50,003 nt of DNA from Prolixibacteraceae bacterium (GTDB lineage: Bacteria > Bacteroidota > Bacteroidia > Bacteroidales > Prolixibacteraceae), in the NCBI GenBank assembly GCA_018648265.1, contig JABGRN010000034.1, positions 1 to 50,003 on the forward strand. Direction: 5' to 3'. The notes beneath the pieces are model-generated. The model made no database searches, was not told the DNA's origin, and saw nothing but the letters and a program-made list of their open reading frames with translations. Both the position numbers and the translations under genes were made by a program. Positions 42,218 through 50,003 of this stretch are shown here, in pieces (the first letter of the stretch is position 1; each line of letters begins with the position of its first letter).

Positions 42218-43732
42218 CTATTTTTTGTTTAAAAAAACATTCAAAACAAATTCATCATCTTTTTTTAGGGACTGCATATCTAACCTGTTTTCCACCATTT
42301 TATACGTTTCGCTTGATGCACGAAAAACCATGGCTTTTTGTATAAACGACGTGAAAATAAATTTTCCTTCGACATCAGTTTTTGCAGAACTGATAATTTC
42401 CCCATTTTCATGTTCAAGCTCAATATTAATATCTGGCAAAGCCTGTTTTGTTACGTAATCTCGTACCACCCCCGATATTACAATTGGCATATACTTATTT
42501 TCAAAATAATATATATCATACAATCCTTTTCCACCAGCACGGTTCGAGGCAAAATAACCTTTATTTTGAAATGGATCGAAAGATACTGAAACATCATCTT
42601 TACCGCTATTGACATCAAGCCCAAGGTTTTTAACATTTTTGTATACCCCTCCTGAGTGAGTTGCCGAAAATATATCGTATCCCCCAACTCCTCCATGTCC
42701 GTTAGATGAAAAATACAAAGTTTTATCGTAGGCAATAAACGGAAAAAATTCGTTCCCTTCGGTATTTACTTCTGGCCCCAGGTTGAAAGGTGCGCTCCAT
42801 TCGCCATCATTTTTTATACATAAATAAAGATCGGCCCCTCCATACCCACCAAAAATGTCGCTGGCAAAAAATAATAACTGGCCATCGAAACTAATACTGG
42901 GATGTGCAACTGTGTAGTTTTTATCATTAAAAAAGAATTCTTCTTCAATATTCCACTCATTGTTTCTCCACGCGGCAATTACCAGTTGCATGTGGTAAAA
43001 CAATTCACCTTCTATCTTATTAGCTTTATTTGGTGCGTAACGGGTTATGAATAACTTATTTGTTGTTGGGTCGAAAGCTACTGGCCCATCGTTAAAAGGA
43101 GTGTTTAATTTTGACGCAAATTCTTCAACATTTTCAAACCTGACCGGATCTGCCTTTTCAGCAAAATACAAATCCAAATCAGACCAATTTTCAGATTTCT
43201 TTTTCGAAACTAATTTTTTGGTTCCACGTGATGAAAAAATTACCACTTTACCAAAATTAAACAAACCCATGTCTGAATCGTCGGTATTCACCGAAACCGG
43301 GGAAATGGCGTAATTACTGTTTAATTGTAAAGTTTTTAGCTCTTCGTAGTACAACTTCCTTTCTTTGGTTTTTTTATCGTTGGGGCGTAGTTTTGCATAT
43401 TTTTTAAACCACTCTTCCGACTCTTCAAACTTGTCGTTGGTTTTCAAAAGTTCCGAATATAAATAAACATCTTCTACAGTTTCTTTTCCCTGTTCTATAA
43501 TTTTTTGCATCCATATTTCCGCTTCCACAGTTTGTTCAAGATATTGGTTAGAAAGTACCAATCCTTTTAATGTCTTATAATTATCAGGATTTTGCATATA
43601 GGCCTTGTAATAGAAACTTCTCGCTTCTTCAACCTTTTTATACCTTAATTTTTTATCCCCTTTTTTGTTGTAATTTTGTGCTGTTCCGTTCAACCAACAA
43701 AAAAAGGCCAATACAATAACTAATATTTTCAA
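42218..43732 (-). CDS. Shortened PorE-like protein (TPR, PD40, CRD; no OmpA domain)
   Basis: A 504-residue exported protein (signal peptide about 1-18) with N-terminal TPR helices (about 20-135), PD40 repeats (SFDGQLLFFASDIFGGYGGA, then NGHGGVGGYDIFSATHSGG, about 160-410) and one carboxypeptidase-regulatory-like beta domain (about 412-500). It shares this layout with the protein encoded at 38505 but stops where the OmpA domain should begin. The C-terminal 'NVFLNKK' end is clean, with no OmpA-like sequence in the next 86 bases, so the short form looks stable and not freshly truncated. It cannot bind peptidoglycan by OmpA and may be a periplasmic scaffold. It is on the opposite strand, convergent with the T9SS cassette. 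Confidence 0.8.
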   Translation of the reverse strand: MKILVIVLAFFCWLNGTAQNYNKKGDKKLRYKKVEEARSFYYKAYMQNPDNYKTLKGLVLSNQYLEQTVEAEIWMQKIIEQGKETVEDVYLYSELLKTNDKFEESEEWFKKYAKLRPNDKKTKERKLYYEELKTLQLNSNYAISPVSVNTDDSDMGLFNFGKVVIFSSRGTKKLVSKKKSENWSDLDLYFAEKADPVRFENVEEFASKLNTPFNDGPVAFDPTTNKLFITRYAPNKANKIEGELFYHMQLVIAAWRNNEWNIEEEFFFNDKNYTVAHPSISFDGQLLFFASDIFGGYGGADLYLCIKNDGEWSAPFNLGPEVNTEGNEFFPFIAYDKTLYFSSNGHGGVGGYDIFSATHSGGVYKNVKNLGLDVNSGKDDVSVSFDPFQNKGYFASNRAGGKGLYDIYYFENKYMPIVISGVVRDYVTKQALPDINIELEHENGEIISSAKTDVEGKFIFTSFIQKAMVFRASSETYKMVENRLDMQSLKKDDEFVLNVFLNKK

Positions 43733-43918
43733 ACTATTCCCTTTTTATATAAAATATAAACCCAGTTCTTTTACAAAGAAACAAATAATTATCGAAGGCG
43801 TTAAATAACTTTAAGTAAGAACTTTAAAATATTTTTTGGGAATAAATTAAATCAAATTAAATTAGTATTGAACTAATGAATATTTTAGCGGAATTTATAT
43901 GAATAGAATAAATTAATA

Positions 43919-44632
43919 ATGGCACTTATTTTAAATATTGAAACTTCAACAGAAGTTTGTTCGGTGGCACTTTCAAAAAACGGAACCTTGCTTTTTGAAA
44001 AAGAAAGCCATGAAGGATTAAACCATTCAGAACTTTTAACAGTTTTTATTGAAGGGCTATTCTTAGAAAAGAATATAAAAATGAGTTCCTTAGATGCAAT
44101 TGCCGTTAGCAAAGGTCCCGGTTCGTACACTGGTTTGCGTATTGGGGTTTCGGTTGCAAAGGGCTTGTGCTACGCATTGGAAATCCCGTTAATTGGCATT
44201 GGAACCATCGATGCAATGGGTATTTTCACAGCTCAAAACCTAGGCCAGTTTTCTGATATCCGGCTTAATGAGAATTTGCTTTTTTGCCCGATGATTGATG
44301 CCCGCCGGATGGAAGTTTATACAGCTTTATACAATTATAAAGGGGAACGGATTAAATCTGTATCAGCCGAAATTATTAATGCCGATTCATTTTCAAATTA
44401 CCTCGCCAAAAACAAAATATTCTTTTTTGGAAACGGAGCAGAAAAATGCAAAAAACAACTAACTCATCCCAACACAGTGTTTGAAGGGCCCTTAAAAGCT
44501 TCGGCACGGTTTATGCAAAAACTGGCAGAAGAAAAATTCAAAAAAAATAAATTTGAAGATATTGCTTATTTTGAACCATTTTATCTTAAAAATTTTATAG
44601 CTACTATTCCGAAAAACAAATTAACTCAATGA
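43919..44632 (+). CDS. tsaB: tRNA threonylcarbamoyladenosine biosynthesis protein TsaB
   Basis: A 237-residue member of the ASKHA/YeaZ family and partner of TsaD and TsaE in making t6A37 of ANN-decoding tRNAs in the cytoplasm. The family signatures are all there: LNIETSTEVCSVAL at the start, HSELL (40s) and AVSKGPGSYTGLRIGVSVAKGL (about 62-83). The usual MIDARRMEVYTALY block follows. As in other TsaB proteins, the metal-binding His residues of TsaD are lacking. The length is normal. It overlaps the next gene by 4 bases (ATGA), so they are coupled. Confidence 0.95.
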   Translation: MALILNIETSTEVCSVALSKNGTLLFEKESHEGLNHSELLTVFIEGLFLEKNIKMSSLDAIAVSKGPGSYTGLRIGVSVAKGLCYALEIPLIGIGTIDAMGIFTAQNLGQFSDIRLNENLLFCPMIDARRMEVYTALYNYKGERIKSVSAEIINADSFSNYLAKNKIFFFGNGAEKCKKQLTHPNTVFEGPLKASARFMQKLAEEKFKKNKFEDIAYFEPFYLKNFIATIPKNKLTQ

Positions 44633-45363
44633 AAAAAATATTTATTATATACTTTCTGCTTTTAATTATCCCACTTGCGGTTTTTGCAAAACAGGAGATT
44701 ATTTCTTTTAATCTGAAATTTGGCATTATTAAAGGAGGGGAAGCCCAACTTATTATTTCTGACACAATTTTCAACGGGAACAAAGCTATTCACTATTATT
44801 TAGTTGGCCGTACAACAGGTTTTACAGATAAACTTTTTGGTGTAAACGACGTTTATGAAACCATTGTTGATGCAGAAACACAGCTTCCACTAAAAGTCAT
44901 CAGGAACATTAAAGAAAAAAAATACCGCTGGTATAACGAAACTCATTTTTATCACAACATCGATTCCATAAACAGTCAGCGTTCGGGGTGGAAAAAAGTA
45001 CCCGCCAATTTACTTGACATTGTTTCTGTTTTTTTCTACTTCATTAATAATCATGTAACTGAAAAAATGGAAACTTCTGAAAAAGTAACCTTGCCTACTT
45101 TTCATGCAGATAAAATTTCAGACGTTTCGGTTAAATATATTGGATCCCAAAAAATAGAGACAGGTTTAGGTGAAACTGATTGCTATGTTTTGGCCCCACA
45201 GGTTGACAAAGGAAAATTACTTAATCGCGCTGATGGATTAAAAATTTTAATTTCCAAAGATAATAGAGTGCCGGTTTTACTTGAATTCGATATGCGGGTG
45301 GGGGCATTGCGAGCATTATTAAAAAGTTACAAAATAAATGGGGTTGAACAAATTACAAAATAG
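44629..45363 (+). CDS. DUF3108 exported protein
   Basis: A 244-residue protein with a signal peptide (about 1-20) and a DUF3108 body: ISFNLKFGIIKGGEAQLIIS, then HYYLVGRTTGFTDKLFGVND, NLLDIVSVFFYFIN and LLEFDMRVGALRALL. The fold is predicted as a curved beta-sheet related to lipid- or lipoprotein-binding periplasmic proteins. Its role is unknown. DUF3108 genes often sit beside housekeeping genes in Bacteroidota, as here between tsaB (4-base overlap) and efp. No membrane anchor or catalytic motif is seen. Confidence 0.85.
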   Translation: MKKIFIIYFLLLIIPLAVFAKQEIISFNLKFGIIKGGEAQLIISDTIFNGNKAIHYYLVGRTTGFTDKLFGVNDVYETIVDAETQLPLKVIRNIKEKKYRWYNETHFYHNIDSINSQRSGWKKVPANLLDIVSVFFYFINNHVTEKMETSEKVTLPTFHADKISDVSVKYIGSQKIETGLGETDCYVLAPQVDKGKLLNRADGLKILISKDNRVPVLLEFDMRVGALRALLKSYKINGVEQITK

Positions 45364-45421
45364 CTTTTTCAAAAAAATTCCGAAAAAATATCATAATAAG
45401 TAAATTTTAACCCGATTTAAT

Positions 45422-45429
45422 TAATTTTG
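45422..45429 (+). promoter_or_regulatory. -7 box (TAATTTTG) upstream of efp
   Basis: TAATTTTG fits TAnnTTTG and lies 23 bases before the ATG at 45453, so efp probably has its own promoter besides read-through from tsaB. Confidence 0.55.
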
Positions 45430-45452
45430 CAAGGTTTTAAAAAGAAAAAATT

Positions 45453-46022
45453 ATGGCTTCAACATCAGATATCAAGAATGGCATGTGTATAGATTACAAT
45501 GGGAACCTTTTTAACATTGTACAATTTCAACATGTAAAACCTGGCAAAGGCCCCGCTTTTGTTCGGACAAAACTTAAAAATTTAAGGACCGGTAAAGTAA
45601 TTGACAATACTTTTCCTTCCGGGGCAAAAATAAACCAGGTTCGTGTTGAAAGGAGAAAGTACCAATACCTATACAAAGACGATATGGGTTTTAATTTTAT
45701 GCACACCGAAACTTTTGAACAAGTTCCAATTTCTGAAGTAATGATTGAAAATTCGGATTTATTAAAAGAAGGACAGGTTATCGAAATCAATTTTCATGCA
45801 GAAGAAGAAATCCCGTTAACTGTTGAAATGCCTGCAACTGTTGAATTACAAATTACTTATACCATTGAAGGGGAAAAAGGGAATACGGCTAGTTCGACCG
45901 CCTTAAAACCTGCAACTATTGAAACTGGTGCTGAAATTATGGTTCCAATGTTTATTAACGAAGGCGATGTAATTAAAGTTGATACCCGGGATAGGTCGTA
46001 CAGTGAAAGAGTGAAAAAATAA
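45453..46022 (+). CDS. efp: Translation elongation factor P
   Basis: A 189-residue, three-domain EF-P of standard length. The KOW-like N-domain ends with the loop HVKPGKGPAF, whose Lys32 is the counterpart of the Lys that is lysylated in enterobacteria. The OB domains show QVRVERRKYQYLYKDD and the C-terminal EFP signature (VEMPATVELQITYT, then ALKPATIETGAEIMVPMFIN, TRDRSYSERVK). It relieves ribosomes stalled at polyproline stretches. Lys32 followed by Gly suggests it could be modified, but no modifying enzyme is in the window. A terminator follows directly. Confidence 0.96.
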   Translation: MASTSDIKNGMCIDYNGNLFNIVQFQHVKPGKGPAFVRTKLKNLRTGKVIDNTFPSGAKINQVRVERRKYQYLYKDDMGFNFMHTETFEQVPISEVMIENSDLLKEGQVIEINFHAEEEIPLTVEMPATVELQITYTIEGEKGNTASSTALKPATIETGAEIMVPMFINEGDVIKVDTRDRSYSERVKK

Positions 46023-46043
46023 TAGGATTCAAAACTATAAATT

Positions 46044-46075
46044 AAATCCAGCTCTAATTCAAGCTGGATTTTTTT
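46044..46075. terminator. Terminator after efp, overlapping the convergent gene's end
   Basis: AAATCCAGCT (46044-46053) pairs with 46062-46071 over 10 bp around an 8-base loop, with T bases after it. The 3' end of the O-antigen-ligase-like gene (stop at 46059-46061) lies inside the hairpin, so both transcripts end here. Confidence 0.85.
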
Positions 46076-47516
46076 GTGTATAAATTTCTTTTCGCGAATA
46101 AATATCAATAGCAACTATCATTGCTGTAAACCCCCAAAACGGGACAGATAGTTTGTCTGTATCTAAAAAATTATTCAGCAAGCCATGAAAATAATAAGTA
46201 ATTAACCCAATTAATGCAGCCAAAACAATAGCCTTTAACCGAACATCTGTTAAACGGGTATAGGTGTTTACCGCTGTGTAAATGACTGTCCCTAATATTA
46301 TTAAGAAAGTTAAAAAACCCAAAACCCCCGATTCTGATAAAGGACCTAAATATTCGCTATGCGCATTCCCACCATCGGCTGAATTCGTGCTGATAATAGT
46401 ACGATCCCTTTTTAATTGGTAAGGCGCATACTTAAACATATACGTTCCCGGGCCATATCCAAAAACCGGTTTATTGGCAAACATCCTAATAGCACAACTC
46501 CACCGGTTAATGCGTTCCAGATTTGATGCGTCGGTAGAAATATTTGAAATAGAACTAATGTGTGTTGACAAGTTTGCCGATGATTGTTCTGAATTTTGTT
46601 CAAGCTGCATAAAAATCTGGGTTTGGAACAACAAAAACAAAGTAACAAAAGTTACAAATGTTAAAAACAGTGGTTTAAAACGAATTCTTAATTTGATAAT
46701 TCCAAAGACACCTATAGCAACTATCAAACTTAACCATGCAGCCCTGCTATACGATAAAACAAAAGCTAAAAACAAAACGCCCAAAACAGCTAAAGAAATT
46801 AATTTTACTTTCTTTGTCAGAAAACTGCTGAAAGAAAACATAGCCACAAATGGCAAATAAAATGCTAGCACTGCACCATACGATGTGTGGTCGTTGTAAA
46901 ATGGCGAAACTACAAAATGTGCAGCCCGTTTATCCCACAAACCATATCCCAAATGACGGTAGGTAGAATAAACAATTACCGCCAACAATGGAATAACATA
47001 CAACCATACGTAACGTTCCATATTTTTCCCTCCGACGAAAATTTTAGCCGAGAAAAAATACAGCCCAACTACAAACCAAATCCGGGAAAGTAAAAACTTA
47101 AACGAAACAACTGGCATTGTGCTGGTTAAGCAAGTCAAAAAAATCCAAAGCAGGTTTAAATAAATGGCTAACGAAACCGGATGTAAAAGTATTTCTTTGT
47201 CGAACCCCTTTTCGTGAATTACTTTTAGGAAAAAAAGTATCAATAGGCCAAAAAGTAAAGGCTCGGTGGGTAAATACATGTCGAAAACAAAACCTGGTAT
47301 AATTTCGTGCAATGGCACCGACAAGGGGGAAAAAAATACAATGAGATAAACAATTTTATCGAAGGAAAATATTACCAAAAGCAATATTGCCAAAAAAAAA
47401 GGAAGTGTATTTACAATTAAAGTATCCTTTTTTACTACAAACCAAATGTTCAATAAAATAAAACTTATTGAAATGAGATAAAAAAGGGCAAGTTTTATGG
47501 TAGTGTTCCGAATCAC
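46059..47516 (-). CDS. O-antigen ligase/polymerase-like membrane protein
   Basis: A 485-residue protein with about 12 membrane helices, of the Wzy/WaaL (O-antigen ligase-like) family. It has the typical long periplasmic loop (about 325-400) with NRWSCAIRMFANKPVFGYGPG and NAHSEYLGPLSESGVLGFL; the conserved 'H.E.l..l.E.G..G' block holds the catalytic-site His. It should ligate or polymerise glycan on undecaprenyl phosphate at the periplasmic face. The start is GTG at 47516, 3 bases after the stop of the Wzz-like gene, so the two are coupled. No glycosyltransferases lie in the window, so the glycan is unknown. Confidence 0.86.
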   Translation of the reverse strand: MIRNTTIKLALFYLISISFILLNIWFVVKKDTLIVNTLPFFLAILLLVIFSFDKIVYLIVFFSPLSVPLHEIIPGFVFDMYLPTEPLLFGLLILFFLKVIHEKGFDKEILLHPVSLAIYLNLLWIFLTCLTSTMPVVSFKFLLSRIWFVVGLYFFSAKIFVGGKNMERYVWLYVIPLLAVIVYSTYRHLGYGLWDKRAAHFVVSPFYNDHTSYGAVLAFYLPFVAMFSFSSFLTKKVKLISLAVLGVLFLAFVLSYSRAAWLSLIVAIGVFGIIKLRIRFKPLFLTFVTFVTLFLLFQTQIFMQLEQNSEQSSANLSTHISSISNISTDASNLERINRWSCAIRMFANKPVFGYGPGTYMFKYAPYQLKRDRTIISTNSADGGNAHSEYLGPLSESGVLGFLTFLIILGTVIYTAVNTYTRLTDVRLKAIVLAALIGLITYYFHGLLNNFLDTDKLSVPFWGFTAMIVAIDIYSRKEIYTQKNPA

Positions 47517-47519
47517 CGG

Positions 47520-48473
47520 CTACTCATTTTTACGATAATCTACTACAATAAAAACCAGTAAAGCCAAAAAAACTGCTGAGATTGCTGAAAATGCTACAAT
47601 CAGCCATCGCACCGGATACGCTTTTTTGTCGGCCGCAAAAGGATGTTCAACTACATGGCTATATGTAATTTCCTTATTTGCATCTATTAAAGCAACTTCT
47701 TTAACCGATGCCAAAGAATCTACAACTTCAATTAATCTTTCAAATTTTGTTTCCAAAAGATATGCCTCAGCACCATAATTTTTTAAATTATCTAATTGTT
47801 TTTTTATCGTTTTTGCATCAGTTGTTCTACTATTATTTTCAGCTAAGGCCAACATATAACCTTCAGTAATTCCTTCAACCTGAGACGAATAACTAATTAT
47901 GCCCGAACTATTCCTCAAATTTTGCAGCCTTTCTGATATTGAATCTAGTTCATGTGATTTTTCCTCAATATATTTCCCGGTAATATTTGCCACTTCCCAA
48001 AATTTAATAGAATGTAAGCTACCAACTTTCTTGTTAAAAAAATAAATAATTGAATCGCAAATCTGTTTAGCAATCATTGGATTTTCATCCAAAACCTTTA
48101 TTTGCACAGTTTCATATTCTGTTTTCGACACACTTACATTTGTATTGTATTTATCAAACATTTCAGTATCAAACAGAGGGTTGCTTTTATTAATTTTATA
48201 AACCGAATCAAGTTTAAGAGAAGTAAACACTTTCCGTTTTAAATCATTTGAATTAATAATTTCTAGCAATTGTTCCGTTTCCGACTCTTCGCTAAAAATG
48301 GCTATATTATTTGTAGGGTAAATCCGTGCAGTAGATTTAAATTTTGGTTTTATAAAAGTTGGCCCCGAAAAAATCGCCGACAATACAATAGCAATAATCC
48401 CTACTACTATAAAATGAAGTTTGCGTTTCCAAATCAGATCTAAAATTCGCTGGTTGTCAAAAAAATTATTCAT
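47520..48473 (-). CDS. Wzz-like polysaccharide chain-length/co-polymerase protein
   Basis: A 317-residue protein with the two-helix Wzz layout: N-terminal membrane helix (about 18-37), then a large periplasmic part with coiled-coil potential (about 170-275), and a second helix (about 287-310) that ends in DYRKNE. The start is typical (LDLIWKRKLHFIVVGIIAIV). There is no cytoplasmic tyrosine-kinase domain, so it is a Wzz/PCP-1-type protein rather than a Wzc. It sets polymer length together with the polymerase-like protein encoded next (3-base gap). The pair is set directly after tyrS on the minus strand, with 82 bases between. Confidence 0.85.
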   Translation of the reverse strand: MNNFFDNQRILDLIWKRKLHFIVVGIIAIVLSAIFSGPTFIKPKFKSTARIYPTNNIAIFSEESETEQLLEIINSNDLKRKVFTSLKLDSVYKINKSNPLFDTEMFDKYNTNVSVSKTEYETVQIKVLDENPMIAKQICDSIIYFFNKKVGSLHSIKFWEVANITGKYIEEKSHELDSISERLQNLRNSSGIISYSSQVEGITEGYMLALAENNSRTTDAKTIKKQLDNLKNYGAEAYLLETKFERLIEVVDSLASVKEVALIDANKEITYSHVVEHPFAADKKAYPVRWLIVAFSAISAVFLALLVFIVVDYRKNE

Positions 48474-48555
48474 AAAAATGGTTTCAGTTTAATTGCAATT
48501 ATCTCAACGAAATAGAATGCTTTTTAGTATTGTTTCGTTTCTATTTTAAGGGATA

Positions 48556-49848
48556 CTATTCAACAATAATAAGGTAATAATTTTTCTTCCCTTTTTGTGC
48601 GAGAATATATTTCCCGCCAATTAGCCTATCATTTTTTATTAGCAGGTCTGCATCCGAGATTTTTTCTTTATTGATACTGAGACCGTTTCCGGCAATGGTC
48701 CTGCGAAGTTCTCCTTTCGACTGAAAAACACCTGTCTTTTCGGCCAACAAACTGATTATATTTATTCCGGTTTCTATTTCCGGTTTCGCAACAGTAAATT
48801 GAGGCACGCCTTCAAAAACAGACAGGAAAGTATTTTCATCCAGGCTGCGAAGTTGTTGTGCCGTACCTTTCCCGAATAAAATTTGCGATGCCTCAACCGC
48901 CATTTCAAATTCGTCTTTTGAATGAACCATTGTTGTAACTTCTTCTGCTAGTTTTTTCTGAAGTAAGCGTACATGTGGTGCTTCTTTATGCTGCCCGATT
49001 ACATTTTCAATTTCATCTTTTGGCAAAAGTGTAAATACTTTTATGTACCGTTCGGCATCTTCATCGGAAGTATTTAACCAGAATTGGTAAAATTTATACG
49101 GTGAGGTCCGTGCTGAATCGAGCCAAACATTTCCGGTTTCTGTTTTCCCGAATTTACTGCCGTCTGCTTTTGTGATCAACGGAATTGTTATCGCAAAAGC
49201 TTCGCCCCCCGATTTACGGCGAATAAGTTCGGTACCAGTAATAATATTCCCCCATTGGTCGGAGCCGCCCATTTGAAGTTTGCATTTCAAATTATCGTAC
49301 AACCATAAAAAGTCGTATCCCTGAACCAACTGATAAGTAAATTCGGTAAACGACATGCCCAATTTCGATTCGGCACTTAAGCGCTTTTTTACCGAATCTT
49401 TTGCCATCATATAATTTACTGTAATGTGTTTGCCAATATCGCGAATGAAATCAAGAAATGTAAATTCTTTCATCCAATCGTAATTGTTAACCATTAAAGC
49501 AGCATTTGGTGCGCCTGATTCAAAATCGAGAAATTTTGCCAACTGCTTTTTTATCCCTTCCTGATTTTTATTGAGGAGTTCCTCATCCAAAAGGTTTCGT
49601 TCCTGCGATTTTCCGGAGGGATCTCCAATCATTCCGGTGGCTCCACCAACCAAAGCTAATGGTTTGTGCCCCGCCAGTTGAAACCGTTTTAACAACATTA
49701 TTTGTGCAAAACTACCCACATGCAGTGAATCGGCAGTTGGGTCGAACCCAATGTATGCGGCAGTCATCTCTTTTTTCAACTGCTCATCAGTTCCTGGCAT
49801 TATATCGTGTAACATGCCCCTCCATTTAAGATCCTCAACAAAATTCAT
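48556..49848 (-). CDS. tyrS: Tyrosyl-tRNA synthetase
   Basis: A 430-residue class I synthetase that charges tRNA-Tyr in the cytoplasm. The HIGH-type motif is [10 protein letters not shown] (His43-Gly45) after YIGFDPTAD. The Tyr pocket lies in YQLVQGYDF and [11 protein letters not shown]. The KMSKS loop is written KFGKT (about 229-233), as in many TyrRS. The C-terminal S4-like RNA-binding domain (about 365-430) is complete. The length is normal. It has a -7 box on the minus strand 27 bases upstream, and no T-box leader is seen. Confidence 0.97.
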   Translation of the reverse strand: MNFVEDLKWRGMLHDIMPGTDEQLKKEMTAAYIGFDPTADSLHVGSFAQIMLLKRFQLAGHKPLALVGGATGMIGDPSGKSQERNLLDEELLNKNQEGIKKQLAKFLDFESGAPNAALMVNNYDWMKEFTFLDFIRDIGKHITVNYMMAKDSVKKRLSAESKLGMSFTEFTYQLVQGYDFLWLYDNLKCKLQMGGSDQWGNIITGTELIRRKSGGEAFAITIPLITKADGSKFGKTETGNVWLDSARTSPYKFYQFWLNTSDEDAERYIKVFTLLPKDEIENVIGQHKEAPHVRLLQKKLAEEVTTMVHSKDEFEMAVEASQILFGKGTAQQLRSLDENTFLSVFEGVPQFTVAKPEIETGINIISLLAEKTGVFQSKGELRRTIAGNGLSINKEKISDADLLIKNDRLIGGKYILAQKGKKNYYLIIVE

Positions 49849-49874
49849 CTGAATAATCTTTTAAAAAATTTGCG

Positions 49875-49882
49875 CAAAGATA
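49875..49882 (-). promoter_or_regulatory. -7 box (TATCTTTG) of tyrS
   Basis: On the minus strand TATCTTTG fits TAnnTTTG, and it lies 26 bases before the tyrS ATG. A TTTG upstream (complement of 49908-49911) is 25 bases away, slightly beyond the usual spacing. Confidence 0.5.
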
Positions 49883-49953
49883 TAAAATGAAGTATGTATT
49901 TCGGGGTCAAAAGAAATAAAAATAGAGAAACTAAATAATACTTAAAGCATTAA

Positions 49954-50003
49954 GGGCATCTCTAAAAACTCATTTCTTTCAAAAAATGAAGATAATGAAT
50001 AAT
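49954..50003. mobile_element. Terminal fragment of an insertion sequence (right window edge)
   Basis: The fragment begins GGGCATCTCTAAAAACTC, identical over 18 bases to the complement of 34-51, and is preceded by TTAA (49950-49953). The later bases differ from the left copy, as expected for the opposite end of the same IS. Only 50 bases are inside the window and no transposase is visible. Confidence 0.6.

Noticed and set aside
1-50003. tRNA, rRNA, CRISPR array or prophage
   Set aside because: I found no cloverleaf with a T-loop sequence, no regularly spaced direct repeats and no phage structural genes.
1-50003. A 50-kb composite transposon bounded by the two IS ends
   Set aside because: The enclosed genes include tyrS, efp and tsaB, so a contig break at repeated IS copies is the simpler reading.

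Overview
The window looks like chromosomal DNA of a Bacteroidota bacterium, probably a marine or sediment member of the Bacteroidales/Marinilabiliales. The evidence is AT-rich coding sequence, several TAnnTTTG -7 boxes instead of sigma70 boxes, few Shine-Dalgarno sites, type IX secretion system (T9SS) sorting domains of both types, PorP/SprF and PorE-like proteins, and GH97/PL1 enzymes. No rRNA, tRNA, CRISPR array or prophage was seen. Both ends of the window carry the same 18-base sequence in inverted orientation (GGGCATCTCTAAAAACTC, flanked on the inner side by TTAA). They look like the two ends of an insertion sequence, so the window is probably a contig broken at IS copies.

Layout. 1-7.8 kb: a small membrane protein, a DEAD-box RNA helicase, an AAA ATPase, a TfoX-like protein, an inositol-monophosphatase-family enzyme, and a URO-D-family methyltransferase next to an arylsulfotransferase-like lipoprotein. 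8-13.1 kb: GH97 glycosidase, PL1 pectate lyase, double cupin, and a metallo-beta-lactamase-fold gene interrupted by an in-frame TAA. 13.1-20.8 kb: a respiratory sulfur locus. A Crp/Fnr regulator is divergent from an octaheme tetrathionate-reductase-family cytochrome, which is followed by a cytochrome b with a C-terminal PAS domain, three exported rhodanese proteins (five rhodanese domains) and a porin. 20.9-22.7 kb: two lipoproteins.

22.9-30.5 kb: the least familiar region. It is a tightly packed operon of a PqqD-like small protein, an ATP-grasp ligase, a fold-III PLP decarboxylase, a urea-transporter/M23-peptidase fusion, an outer-membrane barrel with TPR-like N-terminus, a TPR protein and a T9SS cargo protein. 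My inference is that it activates and decarboxylates an amino acid on a carrier or peptide and handles the product at the envelope. The logic resembles BtrJ/BtrK of butirosin biosynthesis, but the product is unknown.

30.6-36.0 kb (minus strand): RND pump and adaptor, then a multi-pass acyltransferase-like protein. 36.0-37.0 kb: a 926-base gene-free region with a 183-base imperfect palindrome. 37.0-43.7 kb: a T9SS cassette (type B cargo, PorE-like OmpA protein, PorP/SprF), with a shortened PorE-like paralogue on the opposite strand. 43.9-46.0 kb: tsaB, a DUF3108 protein and efp. 46.1-49.8 kb (minus strand): O-antigen-ligase-like protein, Wzz-like chain-length protein and tyrS.
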